A model generated the notes under the pieces. The model worked only from the letters and a program-made list of their open reading frames with translations, did no database searches and was not told where the DNA came from. From contig NC_092461.1 in assembly GCF_047495875.1 (NCBI RefSeq), positions 51,036,511 to 51,100,510 on the forward strand: a stretch of 64,000 nucleotides of DNA, written 5' to 3'. A program made the position numbers and the translations under genes. Each line of letters opens with the position of its first letter. Position 1 is the stretch's first letter. This DNA is from Pithys albifrons albifrons. Taxonomy: Eukaryota; Chordata; Aves; Passeriformes; Thamnophilidae. This document shows, one piece after another, positions 38,215 to 45,101 of the stretch.

Positions 38215-41200
38215 TTACAAACTCTTCTCGCTCAAAATTAGGTCCCCTTGTGGTACACAACGTGTTTCTCCATCTTTTTGCATTACCCACCAAGTGCAAC
38301 CAGGTCCTTGAGCAAAGACAATCCCTCGGATGGGTTTGCCTTTGTTTGAGGTGGGACTCACCCAAACAGTCTTTCCTAACATACCTCTCATATGGACCAC
38401 AGGGACTTTATCTCCATCTACAGTATTCAAGAGTTCTGATTGGGCAGGGCCAGCTCGATTGATGGAGCCCCGGGTGTTGACCAACCAGGTGGCCTTTGCC
38501 AAATGCAGCTCCCAGTGTTTGAAAGTTCCCCCACCCAACGCCTTCAAGGTTGTTTTCAGCAGTCCATTACATCGCTCAACTTTCCCGGCAGCTGGAGCAT
38601 GGTAGGGGATATGATACACCCACTCAATGCCGTGCTCTCTGGCCCAGGTGTCTATGAGGCTGTTCTTGAAGTGGGTGCCGTTGTCAGACTCTATTCTCTC
38701 TGGGGTGCCGTGTCTCCACAGGACTTGTTTCTCAAGGCCCAGGATGGTATTCCGGGCAGTGGCGTGAGATACGGGGTATGTCTCCAGCCATCCAGTGGTT
38801 GCCTCTACCATGGTCAGCACGTAGCGCTTGCCTTGGCGTGTTTGGGGAAGTGTGATGTAGTCAACTTGCCAGGCTTCCCCATACCTGTATTTCGACCACC
38901 GTCCACCATACCATAGAGGCTTCACCCGCTTGGCCTGCTTGATGGCAGCACATGTGTCACAGTCATGGATAACCTGTGAGACACTGTCCATGGTTAGATC
39001 CACCCCTCGGTCACGAGCCCATCTGTATGTTGCATCTCTGCCTTGATGACCAGAGGCATCATGGGCCCATCGGGCTAGAAACAATTCACCTTTATGCTGC
39101 CAATCCAGATCTACCTGAGAGACTTCAATCTTGGCAGCTCGATCCACCTGCTCGTTGTTACGATGCTCCTCATTAGCCCGGCTCTTGGGGACATGAGCAT
39201 CTACGTGACGGACCTTCACACTCAGCTTCTCTACCCGGGCAGCGATGTCCTGCCACATCTCAGCCGCCCAGATGGGTTTCCCTTTGCGCTGCCAGCCGGC
39301 CTTTCTCCAGCGCTCCAGCCATCCCCACAGAGCATTGGCCACCATCCACGAGTCAGTGTAAAGGTAGAGTCTTGGCCACTTCTCTCGTTCGGCGATATCC
39401 AAAGCCAGCTGAACAGCTTTCAGCTCTGCAACCTGACTTGATCCACCTTGTCCTTCAGTCGCTTCTGCAACTCGACGTGTAGGACTCCATACAGCTGCTT
39501 TCCATTTCCGGCTTGTCCCTACAATGCGGCAGGAGCCATCTGTGAAGAGAGCATATCGCTTCTCCTCTTCTGGTAGCTGGTTATATGGTGGGGCCTCCTC
39601 AGCTCGTGTCACCTGCTCCTCTTCTTCTTCAGAGGACAATCCAAAACTCTCACCTTCCGGCCAGTTGGTGATGATTTCCAAAATCCCAGGGCGATTAGGA
39701 TTCCCTATCCGGGTTCGCTGCGTGATCAGAGCAATCCACTTACTCCATGTGGCATCAGTGGCGTGATGGGTAGAAGGAGCTTTTCCTTTGAACATCCAGC
39801 CCAACACTGGTAGTCGGGGTGCCAGGATGAGCTGTGCCTCAGTGCCAATCACTTCTGAGGCGGCTCGAACTCCTTCATAAGCTGCCAGGATCTCTTTCTC
39901 AGTTGGGGTGTAGCTGGCCTCAGATCCTTTGTATCCCCGGCTCCAGAATCCCAGCGGTCGTCCTCGAGTCTCCCCAGGTACTTTCTGCCAGAGGCTCCAG
40001 GATGGGCCATTCTCCCCGGCTGCAGTGTAGAGCACATTCTTCACATCCTGTCCTGTCCTGACTGGCCCAAGGGCTACTGCATGGGTAATCTCCTGTTTAA
40101 TCTGCTCAAAGGCTTGTTGTTGTTCAGGGCCCCACTGGAAATCATTTTTCTTCCGTGTCACAAGGTAGAGAGGGCTTACAATCTGACTGTACTCTGGGAT
40201 ATGCATCCTCCAAAAGCCCACGGCACCTAGGAAAGCCTGAGTTTCCTTCTTGCTGGTCGGTGGGGACATAGCTGCTATTTTGTTGATCACCTCTGTTGGA
40301 ATCTGACGACGCCCGTCTTGCCACTTCACTCCTAGGAACTGAATTTCCTGAGCAGGTCCCTTGACCTTACTTCGTTTAATGGCAAAACCAGCTCTTAGGA
40401 GAATCTGGATTATCTTCTTTCCTTTCTCAAAAACCTCCCCTGCTGTGTTCCCCCATACAATGATGTCATCGATGTACTGTAGATGTTCTGGAGCCTCACC
40501 CTTTTCCAGTGCAGTCTGGATCAGTCCATGGCAAATGGTGGGACTGTGTTTCCACCCCTGGGGCAGTCGATTCCAGGTGTACTGCACCCCCTTCCAGGTG
40601 AAAGCAAACTGCGGCCTGCACTCTGCTGCCAACGGAATGGAGAAAAAGGCATTGGCAATGTCGATGGTGGCATACCACTTGGCTGCCTTGGACTCCAGCT
40701 CATACTGAAGCTCCAGCATGTCCGGCACAGCGGCACTCAGGGGGGGTGTGACCTCATTGAGACCACGGTAATCCACCGTCAGCCTCCACTCTCCACTGGA
40801 CTTTCGTACTGGCCATATGGGGCTATTAAAGGGTGAGTGAGTCTTGCTGACCACCCCTTGGCTCTCCAGCTCACGAATCATCTTGTGTATGGGGGTCACA
40901 GAGTCTCGGTCAGTGCGGTATTGCCGACGGTGCACTGTGGCTGTGGCCAGCGGTACCAATTGTTCTTCAACTTTCAGCAGTCCTACAGCAGAAGGGTCCT
41001 CTGAGAGGCCAGGCAAGGTGCTCAGCTGTCTGATTTCCTCTGTCTCCACAGCAGCTATGCCAAAGGCCCAACGCAGTCCCTTTGGGTCTTTGAAATATCC
41101 ATTCCTCAGGTAGTCTATGCCAAGGATACATGGGGCTTCTGGACCAGTCACAATGGGGTGTCTATGCCATTCCTTGCCAGTCAAGCTGACTTCAGCTTCC

Positions 41201-41409
41201 AGTACAGTCAGCTGTTGGGATCCCCCTGTTACCCCAGAAATAGAGATGGATTCTGCCCCGACGTATCCTGATGGCATCAACGTGCATTGTGCGCCAGTGT
41301 CCACTAAAGCTTTGTATTTCTGTGGGTCTGATGAGCCAGGCCACCGAATCCACACAGTCCAATAAACCCGATTGTCCCTCTCCTCTACCTGGCTAGAGGC
41401 AGGGCCCCC
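38215..41409 (-). CDS. pol: Proviral Pro-Pol (protease, RT, RNase H, integrase)
   Basis: One uninterrupted frame follows the gag TAG. Numbering from the GTG codon at 41355 (1046 codons): aspartic protease with DTGA at 19-22 and ILGIDYL at 77-83; reverse transcriptase with catalytic D232, LPQG at 274 and YIDD at 304-307; RNase H with D606, E644, D668 and D738; integrase with a zinc site H765, H770, C799, C802 and a D832-D891-E927 triad with the classical 35-residue spacing; then a tryptophan-rich C-terminal domain. Every catalytic residue I looked for is present. There is no dUTPase domain and no env. It is in the same frame as gag, so it is probably made as a Gag-Pol fusion by readthrough of the TAG. 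The GTG is only the first start-like codon, not a likely start. Confidence 0.96.
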   Translation of the reverse strand, partial: GGPASSQVEERDNRVYWTVWIRWPGSSDPQKYKALVDTGAQCTLMPSGYVGAESISISGVTGGSQQLTVLEAEVSLTGKEWHRHPIVTGPEAPCILGIDYLRNGYFKDPKGLRWAFGIAAVETEEIRQLSTLPGLSEDPSAVGLLKVEEQLVPLATATVHRRQYRTDRDSVTPIHKMIRELESQGVVSKTHSPFNSPIWPVRKSSGEWRLTVDYRGLNEVTPPLSAAVPDMLELQYELESKAAKWYATIDIANAFFSIPLAAECRPQFAFTWKGVQYTWNRLPQGWKHSPTICHGLIQTALEKGEAPEHLQYIDDIIVWGNTAGEVFEKGKKIIQILLRAGFAIKRSKVKGPAQEIQFLGVKWQDGRRQIPTEVINKIAAMSPPTSKKETQAFLGAVGFWRMHIPEYSQIVSPLYLVTRKKNDFQWGPEQQQAFEQIKQEITHAVALGPVRTGQDVKNVLYTAAGENGPSWSLWQKVPGETRGRPLGFWSRGYKGSEASYTPTEKEILAAYEGVRAASEVIGTEAQLILAPRLPVLGWMFKGKAPSTHHATDATWSKWIALITQRTRIGNPNRPGILEIITNWPEGESFGLSSEEEEEQVTRAEEAPPYNQLPEEEKRYALFTDGSCRIVGTSRKWKAAVWSPTRRVAEATEGQGGSSQVAELKAVQLALDIAEREKWPRLYLYTDSWMVANALWGWLERWRKAGWQRKGKPIWAAEMWQDIAARVEKLSVKVRHVDAHVPKSRANEEHRNNEQVDRAAKIEVSQVDLDWQHKGELFLARWAHDASGHQGRDATYRWARDRGVDLTMDSVSQVIHDCDTCAAIKQAKRVKPLWYGGRWSKYRYGEAWQVDYITLPQTRQGKRYVLTMVEATTGWLETYPVSHATARNTILGLEKQVLWRHGTPERIESDNGTHFKNSLIDTWAREHGIEWVYHIPYHAPAAGKVERCNGLLKTTLKALGGGTFKHWELHLAKATWLVNTRGSINRAGPAQSELLNTVDGDKVPVVHMRGMLGKTVWVSPTSNKGKPIRGIVFAQGPGCTWWVMQKDGETRCVPQGDLILSEKSL

Positions 41410-41412
41410 CTA
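41382..41412 (-). promoter_or_regulatory. Gag-pol TAG with downstream hairpin
   Basis: The gag frame stops at TAG (41412-41410), and pol continues in the same frame. After the TAG come ten bases (GGGGGCCCTG), then a perfect 6-bp stem CCTCTA/TAGAGG (41399-41394 with 41387-41382) closing a 6-base loop. UAG followed by G and a near-by structured element is the arrangement used for stop-codon readthrough in gammaretroviruses such as murine leukaemia virus. That readthrough happens here is inference. Confidence 0.6.
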
Positions 41413-42327
41413 GTTCTGGTCATGGTATTCACTGCGCTCTCCCTGTGAATATGACCGGGAGGTTCCTTCAAGAGGATCGGGCATAACATCATCATTCCTA
41501 TACTGTCTGGAGCCTTGCCCACGAGAGACCGGAGCAGCCTTCAACCTTGAAGAATTCCCTGTGTTAGTTGTGCCTCTTTGCAATTCACGTACCCGAGCTG
41601 CTAAGGAAGAGGTGGGTTTCCCATCCCACTTCCTCATATCTTCTCCATGCTCATGGAGGTAAAACCACAGATTGCCGCGTGGAGTGTACCCTTTCTCCTT
41701 AGCTGGAAGACGCCTGCTTCTGATGGCGGAGACTCTTGTTTGTTCTGGAGAGATATGGAAGAGTCCTTCCTTAATCTTCTCTTCCAGTTCAGCCAGTTTT
41801 GTTTCCACAGCTGAGACATGGGCTCGTAATGGAGCAGTGACAGTGTCTTCATAAATCCTGAGTTTGCTGACCAGTGCACCCACCTTGTCTTCTCCCTCTC
41901 TCCACTGCAATGTTGCAAGGTAGCGAGAATACATTTCTGGCCCAAGTCGTGCAAATTTTAACCACATCTGGGATGTGCACTGGACACCATCTGGACTTTT
42001 AGGGAATCTCTCATCCTCTGAAAAGATTATCTCCAGTACGGCTAATTCCCTTAAGCACCGGATACCTTGTTCCATCGTGTTCCACTGTCCTTGCTGTACG
42101 TGGAGGTCCTCCTTACAAAGATATCTCTCCCTCACGCTTGACAACAGTCGCCGCCAGAGGCTGAGAGTTTCCTGTCTCTTTCCAATGCCCTGATGAATGA
42201 CAACATCTCGAGAAAGGGATCCCAGCTGCCTCGCCTCACTCCCATCTAGAATTGTATCATTGGCTGCAGCATCCCAGATTCGAAGTAGCCAGGTCAAGAT
42301 GGACTCATTTGCCTGTCGTGTGAACTC
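41410..42327 (-). CDS. gag: Proviral gag, second part
   Basis: This is the same reading frame as the first part, after the in-frame TGA. It encodes a mostly helical, capsid-like region (LTWLLRIWDAAANDTILDG near the start), a short coiled coil (ETKLAELEEKIKEGL), then a basic Arg/Gly/Ser-rich end. No CCHC zinc knuckle is present, so nucleic-acid binding would rest on the basic tail, as in spumavirus Gag. The region ends at the TAG before pol. The first start-like codon after the TGA is a TTG at 42297. It more likely was the C-terminal half of one gag protein. The sharp continuity of frame and the capsid-type motif crossing near the TGA support that. Confidence 0.8.
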   Translation of the reverse strand, partial: EFTRQANESILTWLLRIWDAAANDTILDGSEARQLGSLSRDVVIHQGIGKRQETLSLWRRLLSSVRERYLCKEDLHVQQGQWNTMEQGIRCLRELAVLEIIFSEDERFPKSPDGVQCTSQMWLKFARLGPEMYSRYLATLQWREGEDKVGALVSKLRIYEDTVTAPLRAHVSAVETKLAELEEKIKEGLFHISPEQTRVSAIRSRRLPAKEKGYTPRGNLWFYLHEHGEDMRKWDGKPTSSLAARVRELQRGTTNTGNSSRLKAAPVSRGQGSRQYRNDDVMPDPLEGTSRSYSQGERSEYHDQN

Positions 42328-43710
42328 TCACCGGAGCTCACGCAGCTCTCCCAGGGATAGGGACCGGGTGATTATTTCTGGCTCCATTTCTTCTGCTTGA
42401 GATGAAGGTCCTGACTCTTCCTCGTCATGCACTATACGAACTGATTTGGTCTTTGATTTTCTTTTCTGGACAGGGGCAACTGCTATCGGTTTCTGTTGTC
42501 CTTCTGGCTCCTCCATGGTTTGTGTGGACATGGCGCTGGTTGATGTATCTCTCTTCCTCTCTGGCTCAGTCATGGTCTGGGTGGACATGGCGCTAGTTGA
42601 TGTATCTCTCTTCCTCTCTGGCTCAGTCATGGTCTGGGTGGACATGGCGCTAGTTGATGTATCTCTCTTCCTCTCTGGCTCAGTCATGGTCTGGGTGGAC
42701 ATGGCGCTAGTTGATGTATCTCTCTTCCTCTCTGGCTCAGTCATGGTCTGGGTGGACATGGCGCTAGTTGATGTATCTCTCTTCCTCTCTGGCTCAGTCA
42801 TGGTCTGGGTGGACATGGCGCTAGTTGATGTATCTCTCTTCCTCTCTGGCTCAGTCATGGTCTGGGTGGACATGGCGCTAGTTGATGTATCTCTCTTCCT
42901 CTCTGGCTCAGTCACGGTCTGAGTGGACATGGCGCTAGTTGATGTATCTCTCTTCCTCTCTGGCTCAGTCATGGTCTGGGTGGACATGGTGCCTGTGGAT
43001 TTGCTCCTTTTCTCCTCCTCCTGATGATGCTGTACCACACCAAGCAGTGTGCGGTAGGCAGTGGCTAGGGCCCAGCAGGTTGCTGTGAGCTGCACATCTC
43101 TGGGACTACCAGAGCATCTTCCTTTCACATAGCTTAGCATTTTGGCAGGGTCCTGCAGTTGTTCCGGGGTGAATTTCCAGATCATTTGAGGAGAGAAGGT
43201 CTCCAAATACTGGCCCATATCTTCCCACTTCCCGTGCCACTCAACATCATCCGCTCCCAGGGCAGGTCTCCAGCAAGTCTCCTTAGAGAGCCCAGTTCTG
43301 ACCCTAAACATGGTGTATACAGTACAGAGGAGACAAAGCAACACTAACAGCAGGATTATGCTGTCCCTAACATCAAAAGGAAGCTCAATATTTTCAATGA
43401 TTGTTGTAGCAGAGGTGAAAAGGTGGAAGTAACCATCTCCGCCTGTTTTCCCCACAGTCTGGGTGCTATTTTTAATGAGACCCCAGAGGTAACAACCCAA
43501 ACCAGGACAGGCACACCAGACTGAATATACATTCACAATGAAATTCATTGCTTCTGATGTTATGACAACATAAACATAGTATATTAATAAAGCAATTTTG
43601 ATCCTTCTCCCTGGTATTAAAGAGAGCATCAAAACAGGCACATGGTTCCCCATGTGTCGAAATATGAACAGGCCCAGATACACCATCCACATGAATACAT
43701 CAAGCAACAT
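42328..43710 (-). CDS. gag: Proviral gag, first part, membrane segments and TQT repeats
   Basis: First ATG at 43710; the frame is also open upstream through the primer site and into U5 without an ATG. Residues are numbered from TTG at 43794, so the ATG is residue 29. Hydrophobic segments lie at about 30-46, 65-80, 82-107 and 144-163, the last (SIILLLVLLCLLCTVYTMF) a clear membrane helix. A short polar Trp-rich region follows, then residues about 269-427 are a 19-residue repeat (unit MSTQTMTEPERKRDTSTSA). An acidic stretch and SLGELRELR precede the TGA at 42330-42328. Membrane segments and tandem repeats are not usual Gag features. The TGA may be a disabling mutation in an otherwise intact element. 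I cannot tell from sequence whether it is ever read through. Confidence 0.8.
   Translation of the reverse strand: MLLDVFMWMVYLGLFIFRHMGNHVPVLMLSLIPGRRIKIALLIYYVYVVITSEAMNFIVNVYSVWCACPGLGCYLWGLIKNSTQTVGKTGGDGYFHLFTSATTIIENIELPFDVRDSIILLLVLLCLLCTVYTMFRVRTGLSKETCWRPALGADDVEWHGKWEDMGQYLETFSPQMIWKFTPEQLQDPAKMLSYVKGRCSGSPRDVQLTATCWALATAYRTLLGVVQHHQEEEKRSKSTGTMSTQTMTEPERKRDTSTSAMSTQTVTEPERKRDTSTSAMSTQTMTEPERKRDTSTSAMSTQTMTEPERKRDTSTSAMSTQTMTEPERKRDTSTSAMSTQTMTEPERKRDTSTSAMSTQTMTEPERKRDTSTSAMSTQTMTEPERKRDTSTSAMSTQTMEEPEGQQKPIAVAPVQKRKSKTKSVRIVHDEEESGPSSQAEEMEPEIITRSLSLGELRELR
42514..42989 (-). repeat. 57-bp coding tandem repeat in gag
   Basis: About 8.4 near-identical copies of a 57-base unit lie in frame, each giving 19 residues with the core STQT then TEPERKRD. 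Eight copies keep TEPERKRD; the ninth (42514 side) is degenerate (MEEPEGQQ). The copy at about 42903-42925 carries a Met-to-Val change (STQTV). The array is purely coding: the unit is a multiple of three and no copy contains a stop in the gag frame. The antisense open frame over the same region is a shadow. Confidence 0.95.
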
Positions 43711-43775
43711 GGTAGTCAGGGAGTTTCTGTAGCCAAATACACAAAATGAAATTGTAGTTCTGACTTCTCTCTCGT

Positions 43776-43793
43776 GCCCCACGTTGGGCGCCA
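43776..43793 (-). promoter_or_regulatory. Primer binding site, tRNA-Lys1,2 type
   Basis: The minus strand reads TGGCGCCCAACGTGGGGC, all 18 bases matching the known tRNA-Lys1,2 primer site used by several betaretroviruses. Five bases (TCTTT) separate it from the end of the 5' LTR. ERVL elements were named for tRNA-Leu priming, so the pairing with an ERVL-like pol is notable. Confidence 0.93.
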
Positions 43794-43798
43794 AAAGA

Positions 43799-44428
43799 TG
43801 TGCTGGTTTGAAGGTGAACCAGCAAGGGAAAATGAACTCACCACGAGAGAGATTATAAGTCAGAGCTAAAATTTAATAATAATATTACAATAACAACACT
43901 GATACACAAGGGAAATTGCTTTCAACTCACAATACCCCAGCAGTATAACCCAGTGTCCTGGGGCACAAACCCAAGGGGGGTTTGTTTGCCCTTGTGCTGA
44001 GACCCCTGTGGCTCCCCCAAGTCCAGAGCAAAAGGAAAAGAAAAACCTGTTGGTGCAGGCGAGGGCTGTGGTCTGGGCGAGAGTGGTGATCTCCTGCTGT
44101 CGAGGTCCTGCTGCTGCTCTGGATCCGACGAGAAGGTTCCCGAGGTCTTCTTACCCACCACTTATGTACCCTCAGGGAGCACTCAGTCCCTCCCCCTGGG
44201 CGGGGACTCACACAATGGGTGATTAACTCTGGGAGCCAGGGGTTGTTGAGCTGTTGATGGCCCATTAGCAGCTCCGCCCCCCTCAGGCTGGGTGTGAAGT
44301 GATAATGGCTCCCTGGGCAGCTGCTGCTAATGGCCCATTGTCCTTGGGGAATGAATAGAGGGGGTGGAATACACAGGTTTGATCACCACCACACAGGGTT
44401 AGCTGGTCCCTCCAGCTGAACTAGGACA
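43799..44428 (-). repeat. Proviral 5' LTR (630 bp)
   Basis: The promoter LTR of the provirus. On the minus strand it carries a GC box (CCCCGCCC, 44205-44198) and a TATA-like TACATAAG at about 44168-44161 roughly 30 bases further on, so transcription would start near 44130. It differs by one base from the 3' LTR. Confidence 0.96.
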
Positions 44429-44433
44429 CACGT
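44429..44433. repeat. Target site duplication CACGT, right copy
   Basis: Pairs exactly with 37488-37492 and fixes the outer limits of the provirus. Confidence 0.9.
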
Positions 44434-44794
44434 CATTCTGTTGCAACAAAACCGTAGAATATTCTACGTCTTTTGCTCAGACCTATCAGTTCTTATGTTT
44501 CCAGATTTCAAAGTTTTCAACTACTACCTGAATATTCAAATGAGAAAATAACTTCCCAGTCAAGAAAGTGACCACTGATTTGGAAGATACTCCTATATTT
44601 TATATACTGATGTATTTTTTAAAACTCCTAAGTGCTATCTATCTGAAATTCAACTGCTCAATGACCTTTACATTCATAAGCATATAGCCTGAAACAGTAC
44701 TCTTACTGAAACCTCATCTACACAAATTAATGTTTGAAAGGACTTCAGCACTTCCAAGTCAAATTGTAACATAAACCAAATTTTGCATCCCTAC

Positions 44795-44914
44795 CTTAGC
44801 TGGTTCACTAGTACTTATGGTCTTCACAGAAAAAGCTCTTTCCTGCTGTGGTTGAACTTTTGAGGTATCCTTCTGAAATTCCTCTCCAGCTTCTCTATCC
44901 AGTTCTTCAGTGTC
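44795..44914 (-). CDS. MTDH: MTDH exon 10
   Basis: 120 bases, phase 0 to phase 0. The product runs from DTEELDREAGEEFQKD to RAFSVKTISTSEPAK, close to mammalian MTDH. Acceptor TTTTTGTAG; donor AAG|GTAGGG. The proviral 5' LTR starts only 366 bases downstream of this donor. Confidence 0.95.
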
Positions 44915-45079
44915 CTACAAAAAGGGGTGTGGGAGGGGAAAAAAGAAGAGCCTGTGTTTGCAGCCAAGTTCTGACTCTTCTTCCCTGCAGGAGTTTTGTT
45001 GTCTTAATTTTATTACAGCTTCTATAATTTCTATACTAACTTTTTTAACTAAGAAAATCTATAAAAAAATTAGCGGGCT

Positions 45080-45101
45080 AATGTTAGCCTAGGCTAACAT
45101 T
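45080..45101. repeat. Perfect 22-bp palindrome
   Basis: Two 11-base arms (AATGTTAGCCT and its reverse complement) meet with no spacer at CCTAGG. It lies in MTDH intron 9, about 165 bases upstream of exon 10. No known element was recognised. Confidence 0.9.

Larger units (their letters stand above)
37493..44428 (-). mobile_element. Full-length endogenous retrovirus, ERVL-like
   Basis: A 6936-bp provirus on the minus strand, in MTDH intron 10. In its own 5' to 3' order it has: 5' LTR 44428-43799, primer site 43793-43776, gag frame from 43710, a TGA at 42330, continued gag frame to a TAG at 41412, pol to TAA at 38217, a purine-rich stretch, and 3' LTR 38123-37493. LTRs start TG and end CA. A perfect 5-bp target duplication, CACGT, lies at 37488-37492 and 44429-44433. 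RT and integrase motifs and the 5-bp duplication point to class III (ERVL/spuma-like). There is no env: only about 91 bases separate pol from the 3' LTR. One base differs between the LTRs, so it inserted recently. Confidence 0.96.

Noticed and set aside
38250..41365. Many plus-strand open frames across pol
   Set aside because: Shadows of the intact minus-strand pol frame; none resembles a protein.
42446..42922. 158-codon plus-strand open frame with hydrophobic repeats
   Set aside because: It is the antisense shadow of the 57-bp gag tandem array, which is a multiple of three and so stays open on both strands.
42514..42989. Tandem array considered as a CRISPR or satellite
   Set aside because: There are no spacers between the repeats, and the unit is coding and in frame within gag.
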